Positions 52,079-60,630 are shown, counted from the stretch's first letter. The stretch is 64,000 nt of DNA from Nocardia cyriacigeorgica (GCF_005863245.1 NZ_VBUT01000004.1:372001-436000); one strand, 5' to 3'. The notes: generated by a model not told the origin, from the letters alone. Translations and numbers: made by a program.

Positions 52079-52738
52079 TCACCCCATCGGGTCGTCGGAG
52101 CCCAAGGCCGGCGCGCGCCCGAACGGCGGGGTGAACCGGCCCCAGCGCACGCATTCCCAGCTGCCGTCGGGACGCGGGGCCAGCTCGATGGTCTCGGTGT
52201 TGTCGAGATGGTTGTCGATGGTGAACGGCGGCGCCACGCCGGTCAGTGTCCGCGCGACCAGGCGCATGGCGGCGCCGTGATTGACCAGCAGCACGTCACC
52301 GGCGTCGTCGAGCAGGTATCGGTCGCGCAGGTCGGTGATGGCGGGCAGGAAACGATCGAGCACGTCCTGACCCGATTCGCCGCCGGGCAACCGGTGCGTC
52401 AGTTCGCCCTCATGCCAGGACCGGTAGACCCGGAGGAACAGCTCGTGCGCCCGCTGGCTGCTCTCCCCCTCCAGATCACCGACCTGCACCTCGTGCACGC
52501 CGTCGAGCACGCCGGCCGGGATACCGGTCGCGGCCTCGATGTAGCTCGCGGTCTGCCTGGCCCGCAGCGCCTGCGAGGACAGCAGCAGCCGCGGCGGCAC
52601 GACCAGCCGGGAGGCGAAGGTCTTCGCCTGTGCCGCACCGCGTTCGGTGAGCGGCAGTCCGGGCAGACTGGTATCGAGCATCCGTGCGACATTGCCTTCG
52701 GTCTCACCGTGCCGCACCAGAATCAGCTTGCCTGTCAC
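52079..52738 (-). CDS. Histidine phosphatase (phosphoglycerate mutase-like, Rv3837c)
   Basis: 219 residues from the GTG at 52738, which overlaps the pheA stop as GTGA. The phosphohistidine motif LVRHGETEGN begins at residue 7, the second conserved RA/E block is SSQALRARQTASYI, and the distal His is in LLVNHGAAMRLVARTLTG. The family includes true mutases and broad phosphatases; length and motifs cannot decide. It corresponds to Rv3837c and is co-transcribed with pheA. Confidence 0.92.
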   Translation of the reverse strand: MTGKLILVRHGETEGNVARMLDTSLPGLPLTERGAAQAKTFASRLVVPPRLLLSSQALRARQTASYIEAATGIPAGVLDGVHEVQVGDLEGESSQRAHELFLRVYRSWHEGELTHRLPGGESGQDVLDRFLPAITDLRDRYLLDDAGDVLLVNHGAAMRLVARTLTGVAPPFTIDNHLDNTETIELAPRPDGSWECVRWGRFTPPFGRAPALGSDDPMG

Positions 52739-53649
52739 AGGTCGGCAACCCCCTTTCGTAATCGGGTCAGCCACTGCGCGGCTTCCTCATCCGACGGCGG
52801 CGGCGTCCCGGTGGGCGAGGTGGCCGGCCAGGAGCCGAGGAAACGGATACGCGCCGTGCGGTGCAGCGCCTTGAGCGCTTCGGCGACCGCGGCGTCGTCG
52901 ATATGGCCGACGCAGTCCAGATAGAACCGGTAGGTGCCCATCCCGGTGCGGGTCGGCCGCGATTCGATCCGGGTCAAATCGATGCCGCGGGTGGAGAACT
53001 CACCGAATGCCCGCATCAGCGCGCCCGGTTCGTTCGGTAGCTCGAGCACGATCGAGGTGCGGTCGGCGCCGGTGGCCTGCGGTGCCACCCGTGGCTTGGT
53101 GACGAGCACGAAACGGGTGATCGCGTCCTCGTGATCGGCGACGCCCTCGGCCAGCGGCACCAGTCCGAGGCGTTGCCCGGCCAGCGTGGTGGACACCGCG
53201 GCATCCGCGCGCCCGGCCAGCACATCCTCGGCGGCGGCGGCGTTCGACGCCGACACATAGCTGGTGGCTCCGGGTAGATGACGTGCCAGCCACAGCCGCA
53301 CCTGCGCGGCCGCCACCGGGTACGCGGCCACCGAGGTGACCTCGTCGAGCCGCGTGCCCGGGCGGGCCAGGATCGCGAAGCTCACCTCGAGTTCGGCTTC
53401 GGCGATGATCTGTAGCCGCGGGCCGACGGCCAGCGAATCCAGGGTGGCCGGGATCGAGCCCTCCACCGAACTCTCGATCGGCACCACGGCGCCGTCGACG
53501 TCGCCGGAGCGGATCAGGTCGAGCGCGGCGCCCTGACTGGGCGCGGCGATCCGCTCGACCGGCCCGTCGAAGGCCCCCGAGTTCTCGAGTTCGGCGAGGG
53601 CCATCTCGGTGAAGGTTCCGGAGGGCCCGAAATACGCTATTCGCGGCAC
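52735..53649 (-). CDS. pheA: Prephenate dehydratase
   Basis: 304 residues from the GTG at 53649 (VPRIAYFGPSGTFTEMA). The dehydratase domain has VPIESSVEGSIPATLD near residue 60 and the catalytic-region Thr in ITRFVLVTKP near residue 170. A C-terminal ACT domain (about 190-270, SIVLELPNEPGALMRAFGEF, SRPTRTGMGTYRFYLD) binds phenylalanine for feedback inhibition. It converts prephenate to phenylpyruvate in phenylalanine synthesis. Corresponds to Rv3838c. Confidence 0.96.
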   Translation of the reverse strand: MPRIAYFGPSGTFTEMALAELENSGAFDGPVERIAAPSQGAALDLIRSGDVDGAVVPIESSVEGSIPATLDSLAVGPRLQIIAEAELEVSFAILARPGTRLDEVTSVAAYPVAAAQVRLWLARHLPGATSYVSASNAAAAEDVLAGRADAAVSTTLAGQRLGLVPLAEGVADHEDAITRFVLVTKPRVAPQATGADRTSIVLELPNEPGALMRAFGEFSTRGIDLTRIESRPTRTGMGTYRFYLDCVGHIDDAAVAEALKALHRTARIRFLGSWPATSPTGTPPPSDEEAAQWLTRLRKGVADL

Positions 53650-53717
53650 GCCTACGAGATTACTTGCGCGAGGCCGCGCGTTCGGCCGACTTCCCGAGGC
53701 CGGGAACGGCTGGGCTA

Positions 53718-54125
53718 TCAGTCGGCGACCGGAGCCAGCAGCTCGGTGAGCTCCTGAGCCAGTTCCTGGGGATGACTGGTCTCGATGGCCAGCAGAACCC
53801 CGCGCACGGCCTCGATCGCCTGCGGCTTCAAACCGGTGAGGAATCCGACATCGGGGGTGGTCAGCGCGGTGCGGATGTCCTCGCCGCACAGCGCGGCGGC
53901 GGTACCGGCGACGATGGCCAGCGCGCGCTGCGGATCGTCGGTCCGCGCGATCACGCCGGTGTCGGAGTGGGCGGCTTCGGCGAGAATGTCGGCGATCTCG
54001 GCAACCTCGAGCTCGGCCGCGATGCCGCGTCCCGCGGGCGCCGACCCGAGGGGGACGACAAGACCGTCGGCCAGGTGCCGTCGCGCGGGGACGGTCAAGG
54101 CGACCAGAACCGGCTCGCTGCTCAT
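53718..54125 (-). CDS. Conserved hypothetical protein
   Basis: 135 residues from the ATG at 54125; an upstream in-frame start adds only seven residues. A soluble, acidic, helical protein with PVLVALTVPARRHLADGLVVPLG, then VAEIADILAEAAHSDTGV and TDDPQRALAIVAGTAAALCG, and a C-terminal helix IETSHPQELAQELTELLAP. I do not recognise a family. It is divergent from the IdeR-box-controlled DUF2470 gene, and the box at 54176-54194 lies 51 bp upstream of its start, so it could also feel iron control. Confidence 0.72.
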   Translation of the reverse strand: MSSEPVLVALTVPARRHLADGLVVPLGSAPAGRGIAAELEVAEIADILAEAAHSDTGVIARTDDPQRALAIVAGTAAALCGEDIRTALTTPDVGFLTGLKPQAIEAVRGVLLAIETSHPQELAQELTELLAPVAD

Positions 54126-54175
54126 GGCCTTCAACTTACCCACCGGCCAGATGTTGCGCGCATCCCCACGTTCGC

Positions 54176-54194
54176 TTAGGTTAGGTTAACCTAA
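54176..54194. promoter_or_regulatory. IdeR/DtxR iron box
   Basis: TTAGGTTAGGTTAACCTAA differs from the mycobacterial IdeR consensus TTAGGTTAGGCTAACCTAA by one base. It lies 46 bp before the DUF2470 gene. In M. tuberculosis the Rv3839 homologue is iron-regulated by IdeR, which fits. Confidence 0.92.
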
Positions 54195-54239
54195 TTGCGC
54201 ACCTGTGAAGTGGGGCACGTTCACCCAGTGGAGGTTTCA

Positions 54240-54998
54240 ATGCCGGAGACGATCAGCGCACCGACGACCGCCGAGCGGGTGCGCAGCGCCTGTGCGCATG
54301 CCGAGTATTCGGTGCTGGCCCTGCCCGGCACCGATCCGATCCCCACCTCGGTGCATCATCTGCGCGAATGCGGTGACGCCGTGATCGCCGTGCCCCGCGA
54401 CAGCGCCGCCGCGCACGCCGCCGCCTCCGGTGCCGCGGGCGCGCCCGCCGTCCTCGAACTCACCGACCACGCGCCGCTGCCGCTGCGCGAACCCGTGCGC
54501 GCGCTGGTATGGCTGCGCGGCTGGGTGCGGGCCGTGCCGACGCAGGCGCAGCGCGCGCTGGCGACCGAGGTCGCCAAGGAGAACCCCGATCCGGGCCTGC
54601 TCGACGTCGGCCACACCGCCACCCTGTTGCGACTGGTGATCAACTCGGCCGTGGTCGCCGATTCCACCGGCGCCGAATCGGTGTGCGTGGAGGATCTGCG
54701 GATGGCCCGGCCCGACCCGTTCTGCTCGATGGAATCGGCCTGGTTGCAGCATATGGACGCCGACCACGCCGACGTCATCGCGCAACTGGCCCGGCATTTG
54801 CCGCCCCGGTTGCAGCGCGGCAGTGTGCACCCGCTCGCCATCGACCGCTACGGGCTCACTCTGCGCGTGGAAGGCGAAGACGGCGATCACGACGTGCGCC
54901 TGCCCTTCGCCGCGCCGGCCGACGACGTCGAATCGCTGAGCCGAGCGGTGCGTCTGCTGGCGGGCTGCCCTTTCCTCAACGGACTGCGCCGCATCTGA
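54240..54998 (+). CDS. DUF2470-domain protein (Rv3839-like), iron-regulated
   Basis: 252 residues from the ATG at 54240 (GGAGG five bases upstream). The N-terminal half resembles a pyridoxamine-oxidase-like/FMN-binding split barrel (VHHLRECGDAVIAVP, ALVWLRGWVRAVPT). The C-terminal DUF2470 part is SAWLQHMDADHADVIAQLARHLP with AIDRYGLTLRVEG, similar to domains in haem utilisation (HugZ-like) proteins. With the IdeR box upstream, a role in iron or haem handling is a reasonable inference. Position matches Rv3839. Confidence 0.88.
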   Translation: MPETISAPTTAERVRSACAHAEYSVLALPGTDPIPTSVHHLRECGDAVIAVPRDSAAAHAAASGAAGAPAVLELTDHAPLPLREPVRALVWLRGWVRAVPTQAQRALATEVAKENPDPGLLDVGHTATLLRLVINSAVVADSTGAESVCVEDLRMARPDPFCSMESAWLQHMDADHADVIAQLARHLPPRLQRGSVHPLAIDRYGLTLRVEGEDGDHDVRLPFAAPADDVESLSRAVRLLAGCPFLNGLRRI

Positions 54999-55036
54999 CA
55001 CCGCCTCCCACGGACCCGGGCAATAGATTCGGCTGC

Positions 55037-55825
55037 ATGCGCGATGACCTCGGCCCGACGGAAACCGGTGAGCCGACCGACCGGGAACGCACCGGTATCC
55101 GGCTCGAGATCCTGGTGGTGCTCGGCGTCACCTTCGGGCTGAGCGGACTCAACGCCGCATTGTCGCTGGTGGAGAGCGCCCTCGCACCGGGAGGTGTGGA
55201 CGAGCAGACCGTCGCGCTCAATGCCTCGCGCTCGGCGCAGTCGACCATCGACCTGCTGTTCCAACTGCTCGGCGTACTGCGGCTGACAGCGTGGGCCGGG
55301 CTCGGGCTCTACCTGCTCTGGCGCAGCGGCATCGGCCCGCGTGCCATCGGTCTGGCCAAGGCGCGCTGGCGGCCGGATGTGCTGCACGGCCTGGTGCTGG
55401 CGGCGGTGATCGGGCTGCCGGGGCTGGCTCTGTACCTGATCGCGCATGCGGCGGGCGTCAGCGTGACGATCGTGCCCAGCGCCCTTGACGAGCACTGGTG
55501 GCGACTGCCCGCGCTGATCCTGTCCGCCTGCGCCAACTCCGCCGCCGAGGAGATCATCGTGGTGGCGTACCTGATCACCCGGCTGCGGGCGCTGGGCTGG
55601 TCGGACAACCGTTCCCTGCTCGCCTCGGCCCTGCTGCGCGGCAGCTACCACCTCTACCAGGGCCTCGGCGGCGGCCTCGGCAATATCGTGATGGGCCTGA
55701 TCTTCGGCCGCTACTGGCAGCGCACCGGCCGGCTCTGGCCGCTGGTGATCGCGCACGCGTTGATCGATGCGGTCGCCTACATCGGGTACACGGTGCTGCG
55801 CGGACGGGTCGGCTGGCTGCCGTGA
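55037..55825 (+). CDS. CPBP-family intramembrane metalloprotease
   Basis: 262 residues from the ATG at 55037. Six to eight membrane helices and the CPBP (Rce1-like) motifs are visible: SAAEEIIVVAYLITRLRAL (EE...R, near residue 170), SYHLYQGLGGGLGNIVMGLIF (His, near 198) and PLVIAHALIDAVAYIG (H...D, near 237). Relatives cleave or bind membrane peptides, and bacterial substrates are mostly unknown. It starts 38 bp after the DUF2470 gene, so it may be co-transcribed and under IdeR control. Confidence 0.88.
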   Translation: MRDDLGPTETGEPTDRERTGIRLEILVVLGVTFGLSGLNAALSLVESALAPGGVDEQTVALNASRSAQSTIDLLFQLLGVLRLTAWAGLGLYLLWRSGIGPRAIGLAKARWRPDVLHGLVLAAVIGLPGLALYLIAHAAGVSVTIVPSALDEHWWRLPALILSACANSAAEEIIVVAYLITRLRALGWSDNRSLLASALLRGSYHLYQGLGGGLGNIVMGLIFGRYWQRTGRLWPLVIAHALIDAVAYIGYTVLRGRVGWLP

Positions 55826-55903
55826 GCAGCGACAGCGGGTGCGATCGACCTCGACGCGCCGTCGGGTAACAAACACCGCCGAAATGGGTAAGTAGAGTGC
55901 GAC

Positions 55904-57922
55904 ATGATGAACGGCGACGACCCACGGAGGCGCCGGGTCCCGCCGCAGGCGCCCGGTCGACCCGGCGCGCGATCGCCCGAACCGGGCATGCGCAGGCCAC
56001 CCGCGGAATCAGGCAGGCCCGCGACACCGGGTGAGCGTCCCGACGCGGATCCACGCAGGCCGGGCCCTCGGTCCGCCGACCGCCACCCGATAGACCAGCC
56101 CGGCTCCCATCGGCCGGCTCAGGAACGCCCCGGCTCGCACCCGGCACCGGGCGAGCGATCCGGGCAGCCGGGCCCGGATCCGCGCCGGCCCGGCCCAGCC
56201 GCTCGACCTACGGATCGGCGATACCCCGAGGGCGACCCAGGTATCCGTCGGCCGGATTCGGACCGCCCCGACCCCGGGCATCCCGGCGCACCCCGCGCCA
56301 CCGACCGGCCCGGCCCAAGCCGTCCCGAGCCGACCCCGCGCGCACCAGGGCGCCCGACCGCCGGCGGTGCTGATTCCCGACGCCCCGACGCCGGACGTTC
56401 CGGCGCAGCGATCCCCGACCCACGCCGCCCCGGCTCGGACCGTCCAAGCCATGCCGATCCCGCTCCGAACGCTCGGCCGGGTGCCCCGCGCGATCCCGCC
56501 GCCGCGGGCCCGCAGGCCGACCGCCCCGGACCGCACCGCGGCGGACCGACGAGGCGCGCGGGCGCGGGGCCGCAGCCCGCCGAGCCGGTCCTGCACCGGC
56601 CTGATTACCCGGCCGACCTGCGTAAGGACGGTCGAGCTGGTCCGGGCCCGCGGGAGCCGCGCCATATCGAACCGACGCAGGTGCTGCATCGCGACGGCCG
56701 TGAGCACGCCGCGCCGTTGGCGTGGTCGCAGGTGCCCGAAGCGCCCGCCGATCAGCCGCCCGCGCGGGACGGACGTACCGTGCGCGAAACGATCGCGGCC
56801 CGCGATCCCGCCTACGCCCCCGCCGAACCCCCGCGTCGGGCGTCCACTCACGCGCCGACGCAGAAACCCGTTCCGTTCCGCGAGGACGAACCGCCGCGCA
56901 GGCGTCGCGATGTTCCCCCGCCTCCGCCGAGCCGGCCGCCGCGTGGTGCCGGCCGGGCGCCGCGGCCGCCACGGCCCAAGCGCAAACGGCATCTGTTCCG
57001 CTGGTTCCTGGTCATGCTCGTGGTGTTCGCGCTGCTGATCGTGACCGCGATCATCCAGCTCGACCGCACTCTGCACCGCATCGACGCGCTGTCCGATTAC
57101 GCCGATCGGGTCGGCGACACGCCCGGCACCAATTGGTTGCTGGTCGGTTCCGACAGCCGGTCCGGGCTCACCGCCGATCAGGAACAGGGCCTGGCCACCG
57201 GTGGCGAGGTGGGTCCGGAGCGCACCGACACGATCATCCTGGTGCATGTGCCGCCCTCGGGGCGCACCACACTGGTGAGCCTGCCGCGCGACTCCTACGT
57301 CAGCATTCCCGGCTACGGCCAGGACAAGCTCAACGCCTCCTTCGCGTTCGGCGGCCCGCAGCTGCTGGTTCAGTCGGTGGAGATCGCCACCGGACTCCAT
57401 ATCGACCACTACGCGCAGATCGGCTTCGCCGGGTTCGCCGGCGTGGTCGACGCGTTGGGCGGGATCGACGTGTGCGTACCGCAACCCATCGACGACCCGC
57501 TCGCCGGCATCAATCTGGCCGCGGGCTGCCAGACTCTCGACGGCCCGCAGGCGCTGGGTTTCGTGCGCACCCGCGCCACCGCGCTCGCCGATATCGACCG
57601 GATGAACAACCAGCGACTGTTCCTGTCCGCCTTGCTGGAAAAGGCCACCAGCGCGAGCACCCTGGCCAATCCGTTCCGGCTGTGGCCGATGGCCCGCGAT
57701 ACCGCCCGTTCGCTGACCGTCGACAACGGCGACCACATCTGGGATCTGGCTCGGCTGGGCTGGGCGCTGCGCGGCGACACGCTGGCGACGACGGTGCCGA
57801 TCGGCGGCTTCAGCGACACCTCCAGCGGCAATGTGCTGCTGTGGGACAAGGCCAACGCGAGCCGGTTCTTCGAGGCCCTCGCGGCCGGGCAACCCATTCC
57901 GGAGGATCTGCGCGGCGAGTAA
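55904..57922 (+). CDS. LytR-CpsA-Psr (LCP) family protein with long Pro/Arg cytoplasmic region
   Basis: 672 residues. The first 360 are low-complexity Pro/Arg/Gly/Asp sequence with no fold signal. One membrane helix (about 366-386, FLVMLVVFALLIVTAIIQL) leads to the extracytoplasmic LCP domain (about 405-580): LLVGSDSRSG, ERTDTIILVHV, LVSLPRDSYVSIPG, KLNASFAFGG, VDALGGIDVCV and GFVRTRATALADIDRMNNQ, containing the Asp/Arg residues that bind pyrophosphate and polyprenyl chains. In mycolic-acid bacteria such enzymes ligate arabinogalactan to peptidoglycan. The usual extra C-terminal LytR_C domain is absent. The N-terminus could be regulated by phosphorylation (inference). Confidence 0.93.
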   Translation: MMNGDDPRRRRVPPQAPGRPGARSPEPGMRRPPAESGRPATPGERPDADPRRPGPRSADRHPIDQPGSHRPAQERPGSHPAPGERSGQPGPDPRRPGPAARPTDRRYPEGDPGIRRPDSDRPDPGHPGAPRATDRPGPSRPEPTPRAPGRPTAGGADSRRPDAGRSGAAIPDPRRPGSDRPSHADPAPNARPGAPRDPAAAGPQADRPGPHRGGPTRRAGAGPQPAEPVLHRPDYPADLRKDGRAGPGPREPRHIEPTQVLHRDGREHAAPLAWSQVPEAPADQPPARDGRTVRETIAARDPAYAPAEPPRRASTHAPTQKPVPFREDEPPRRRRDVPPPPPSRPPRGAGRAPRPPRPKRKRHLFRWFLVMLVVFALLIVTAIIQLDRTLHRIDALSDYADRVGDTPGTNWLLVGSDSRSGLTADQEQGLATGGEVGPERTDTIILVHVPPSGRTTLVSLPRDSYVSIPGYGQDKLNASFAFGGPQLLVQSVEIATGLHIDHYAQIGFAGFAGVVDALGGIDVCVPQPIDDPLAGINLAAGCQTLDGPQALGFVRTRATALADIDRMNNQRLFLSALLEKATSASTLANPFRLWPMARDTARSLTVDNGDHIWDLARLGWALRGDTLATTVPIGGFSDTSSGNVLLWDKANASRFFEALAAGQPIPEDLRGE

Positions 57923-57932
57923 CGTCGACCAC

Positions 57933-58484
57933 ATGCCCGACATCGATGGTGGCCGGTCGTTCCCGGCCCTGCTGCGCGATCAGATCCGCCACGGATTCAC
58001 TGCGGCCCAGCAGTATCTGGCCGCCGCGGTGTACTTCGAGGCGAACCGGCTGCCCCAGTTGGCCCGACATTGCTACGGCCGCTCCGGCGAGCATCGCGGG
58101 CATGCGCTACGCATGATCCAGCACCTGCTCGACCGCGATCTCGAGGTCACCGTCGGCGGCTTGGACGAGGTGCGGCCGACGTTCGAATCCCCGCATGCCG
58201 CAATCGCTTTCCTGCACGCGCGGGAGCAGACGCTGACCGATCAGACGGTGGATTGCGCCAAGGCCGCGCGCGCCTCGGGCGACTATCTCGGCGAGCAGTT
58301 CATGCAGTGGTTCCTGGAGCAGCAACTCGACGAGGTCGCCGCCATGACGACGCTGCTGACGGTGCTCGAACGCGCCGCGGGCAACCTGTTCGACGTGGAG
58401 GAATTCGCTGCCCGTGAACTGCCGACCACGATCGCACCGGCCGGCAACTCCGCGCCCAAAATGGCTGGGACAGTACGCAACTAA
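57933..58484 (+). CDS. Ferritin-like protein with disrupted ferroxidase centre
   Basis: 183 residues, ATG at 57933, 10 bp after the LCP gene. The ferritin fold is clear (QIRHGFTAAQQYLAAAVYF, DYLGEQFMQWFLEQQLDEVAAM). However, positions that bind iron in the next gene are altered: its E35 is G21 here, and its E68 (VEERNH) is H54 (SGEHRGH), while the His (H57 here) and the mid-helix Glu (REQ) remain. A second change, WFLEQQLDEV, affects the last ligand helix. It probably nucleates or co-assembles rather than oxidises iron, by analogy with L-type subunits; that is inference. Confidence 0.9.
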   Translation: MPDIDGGRSFPALLRDQIRHGFTAAQQYLAAAVYFEANRLPQLARHCYGRSGEHRGHALRMIQHLLDRDLEVTVGGLDEVRPTFESPHAAIAFLHAREQTLTDQTVDCAKAARASGDYLGEQFMQWFLEQQLDEVAAMTTLLTVLERAAGNLFDVEEFAARELPTTIAPAGNSAPKMAGTVRN

Positions 58485-58485
58485 A

Positions 58486-58505
58486 TTAGGAAACACTATC
58501 CTCAA
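58486..58505 (+). promoter_or_regulatory. Weak IdeR-like inverted repeat before bfrB
   Basis: TTAGGA...TCCTCAA arms resemble a degenerate IdeR site, one base longer than consensus and poorly matched in the centre. It overlaps a possible -10 (TATCCT, 58497-58502). In mycobacteria bfrB is activated by iron-loaded IdeR, so a site here would be expected. Confidence 0.35.
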
Positions 58506-58520
58506 TAAGGGTCGACTTGG

Positions 58521-59105
58521 ATGACAAGCGCGCTGACCAGCGATAACGTCTGTGTCATGTCCAGCCATCCGGAAACCCCACGCAGCAAATTCCACAGCCT
58601 GCTTCACGATCAGATCCGGCATGAATTCAATGCCGAGCATCAATACATCGCGATTGCGGTTTGGTTCGACAATGCCGACCTGCCGCAGTTGGCAAAGCGC
58701 TTCTACGCCCAGGCCGTCGAAGAACGTAACCACGCGATGATGATCGTGCAGTACTTCCTCGATCGCGATATCAGCATCGAACTCGGCGGAGTCGATGCCG
58801 CGAAATCGCATTTCGAGAATGCCCGCGAACCCATCGCCTTGGCGCTCGCCCAGGAGAAGGCGGTCACCGAGCAGATCATCCAGCTGGCGAGCACCGCTCG
58901 CGAAGAGGGCGATTACCTCGGCGAGCAGTTCATGCAGTGGTTCCTGAAGGAGCAGGTCGAGGAGGTGGCCAATATGAACACCCTCCTCACCATCGCCGAT
59001 CGCGCCGGATCGAACCTGTTCGATCTGGAGGAATTCATCGCCCGCGAAATGAGCGGCCCCAGCAACACTTCGGGTGCGCCGTCGGCCGCGGGTGGGTCGG
59101 TCTAG
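58521..59105 (+). CDS. bfrB: Ferritin (BfrB-like) with intact ferroxidase centre
   Basis: 194 residues from the ATG at 58521 (AAGGG nine bases upstream; ATG at 58557 is the alternative). Iron ligands expected for BfrB are present: E35 (RHEFNAEHQY), E68 and H71 (VEERNHAMM), Glu in LAQEKAV, and QWFLKEQVEEV. It should form a 24-subunit shell that stores Fe(III). It matches Rv3841 in position. A weak IdeR-like inverted repeat TTAGGAAACACTATCCTCAA lies at 58486-58505, 16 bp upstream. It is a tandem duplicate of the degenerate ferritin. Confidence 0.95.
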   Translation: MTSALTSDNVCVMSSHPETPRSKFHSLLHDQIRHEFNAEHQYIAIAVWFDNADLPQLAKRFYAQAVEERNHAMMIVQYFLDRDISIELGGVDAAKSHFENAREPIALALAQEKAVTEQIIQLASTAREEGDYLGEQFMQWFLKEQVEEVANMNTLLTIADRAGSNLFDLEEFIAREMSGPSNTSGAPSAAGGSV

Positions 59106-59127
59106 AAACAAACGCACCACCGAGCGA

Positions 59128-59165
59128 CGGCGGGCCCAGCACTTCGCGAAGTGCTGGGCCCGCCG
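59128..59165. terminator. 38-bp perfect palindrome, bidirectional terminator
   Basis: CGGCGGGCCCAGCACTTCG (59128-59146) is followed directly by its exact complement (59147-59165). It lies 23 bp past the bfrB stop and 14 bp past the stop of the minus-strand small peptide gene, so it can end both transcripts. Confidence 0.88.
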
Positions 59166-59178
59166 AATTGCACACTGC

Positions 59179-59241
59179 TCAGCCCGCGCTGGCGCTCAGG
59201 CTGCTGATAAGCGTGGTCAGGAGCTCGAGAATGGCGTCCAT
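59179..59241 (-). CDS. Putative 20-residue amphipathic peptide gene
   Basis: The frame MDAILELLTTLISSLSASAG runs from the ATG at 59241 to the TGA at 59179. AGTAGGG lies six bases before the ATG, 17 of 19 sense third positions are G or C, and a strong terminator follows 14 bp after the stop. The leader carries a 7-bp hairpin GGTGAGG-TTTC-CCTCACC (59268-59285). The peptide would make one hydrophobic/amphipathic helix with two acidic residues, in size and style like modulin-type or small channel-forming peptides; function unknown. An upstream in-frame ATG (59262) would add seven basic residues. Confidence 0.5.
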   Translation of the reverse strand: MDAILELLTTLISSLSASAG

Positions 59242-59472
59242 GGTTTTCCCTACTTTCCTCATCGGCCGGTGAGGTTTCCCTCACCTACACCAGCTTTCGG
59301 TGATGCAGAGAACGTAACCGAGCCAAGATTAGAAAGGAGCGTTTTTCACAAAATTACTACGATGGAATTCGTGGCGCCGAACAGCGACGGCTCCGGGCCG
59401 GCCGATCGCCGGGCACCGAAGCCGTCTTCGTATTTTTCGCCGCGCCGGCTCACCGAGCGCGGCACTCTCGCC

Positions 59473-60393
59473 TCAGCGCAGGGTGACCTGCCGCGAACGC
59501 AACCCATCCCGCGAACGCCGTTCCTCGGCCGACATCGGCGCATCCGAGGCCAGCGCCTGCGCCAGCCGTTCACCGAACTCGACTGCGGGCGCGGTCCATT
59601 CGGTGGCATGCCGCTCGGGATCCAGATCGAACACCGGCACCAGCAGCCCATGGGTACGGAACGAACCCGCGAAACGCGAACCCTCACCGAGATGCAGACC
59701 GCCGGCGGCGTGCAGCCGGGCCAGCGCCAGCATCAGATCGTCTTCGGGCTCCGGGCGCACCCAGCGCAGATGTGCCTTCTCACCCGCGTCGACCCACCAG
59801 GCCGCGCCGACCGCGTCGGCACCGAGATCGAGCCGGTCCGAGGGCATGATCGCCTGCTTGGCCTGCTCGATGGTGGCGGCCACCTGCGGATCGGGCTCCA
59901 CACCTTCGGGCACCCACCAGTCGAAATCCTGATGCACCGTCAGCTCCAGCGCGGCGCCCGGATCGATGACGTCGGCCAGCGTCGGCCCACCTTCGACACT
60001 CGCGGCGGCGGGCAGCGATTCACCCGGCTCGGCCGACTGGGTCCACAGGATCGCCGCGGCGAGATCGGCGGCCGGGTTCTCCCCCTCGGCCTGCACCTGC
60101 ACCCCGACATAGCCGGTCGGCTCGTCGCCGGCGCGCACCAGCGCGGCGACCGCACCGGGCAGCACCGTCGCGAGCACGACCTCACGTTCGGCGGCGGCGC
60201 CGGGCGATAGCTTCAGGGTCGCGGTCGCCGACGGCACGAACTCGCGCAACGCGACGAGATCGCATTCGGCGGCCAGACCCTCGAACGGGCGTGTGACGGC
60301 GTTGGCGGCCTGTTCCAGCGCGGCTCGCCGCTCCGCGAGACGCTGGGCCCGGTTCCCGCCGGGCTTCGGACTGTTGCGCTTGCTCTTACCCAC
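59473..60393 (-). CDS. DUF5926-family protein
   Basis: 306 residues from the ATG at 60393. A very basic N-terminus (MGKSKRNSPKPGGNRAQRLA) looks like a nucleic-acid or ribosome-contacting tail. The rest is a soluble acidic alpha/beta protein with TVHQDFDWWVPEGVEPDPQV, AHLRWVRPEPEDDLMLALAR and THGLLVPVFDLDP. I recognise it as an uncharacterised actinobacterial family with no known activity. It stands alone, with bfrB and the small peptide behind it and a repeat-containing gap before it. Confidence 0.85.
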   Translation of the reverse strand: MGKSKRNSPKPGGNRAQRLAERRAALEQAANAVTRPFEGLAAECDLVALREFVPSATATLKLSPGAAAEREVVLATVLPGAVAALVRAGDEPTGYVGVQVQAEGENPAADLAAAILWTQSAEPGESLPAAASVEGGPTLADVIDPGAALELTVHQDFDWWVPEGVEPDPQVAATIEQAKQAIMPSDRLDLGADAVGAAWWVDAGEKAHLRWVRPEPEDDLMLALARLHAAGGLHLGEGSRFAGSFRTHGLLVPVFDLDPERHATEWTAPAVEFGERLAQALASDAPMSAEERRSRDGLRSRQVTLR

Positions 60394-60574
60394 GGCTGGT
60401 CAAACTACACCGGTCACGGCCGCCCGCTCCGCGCGCCACGCACTCGGCCCGACCGCCGTCGCCCATCGGTTCACGTGGGCTCGATCGCGCCCGAGCGCCT
60501 GGTCCTTCATGGTGACGCCGGCGCCGCGCCGTCCGCGCCTCGACCGGCCGAGGCGGGATCCGAATCGCTCCCGA

Positions 60575-60630
60575 GCCGGCGCCGCTGCCTGGTTACGCTC
60601 CGCTACCGCCTCCGGGCCCTGACCGCCTCA
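60575..60630 (-). repeat. Degenerate copy C of the dispersed hairpin element
   Basis: Read on the minus strand from the glpQ stop, GTCAGGGCCCGGAGGCGG, AGC and GCGTAACCA match the left half and loop of copies A and B. The right arm no longer pairs well (GGCGCC where GGGCCC would be needed). Like copy A, it begins at the stop codon of the upstream gene. Confidence 0.6.
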
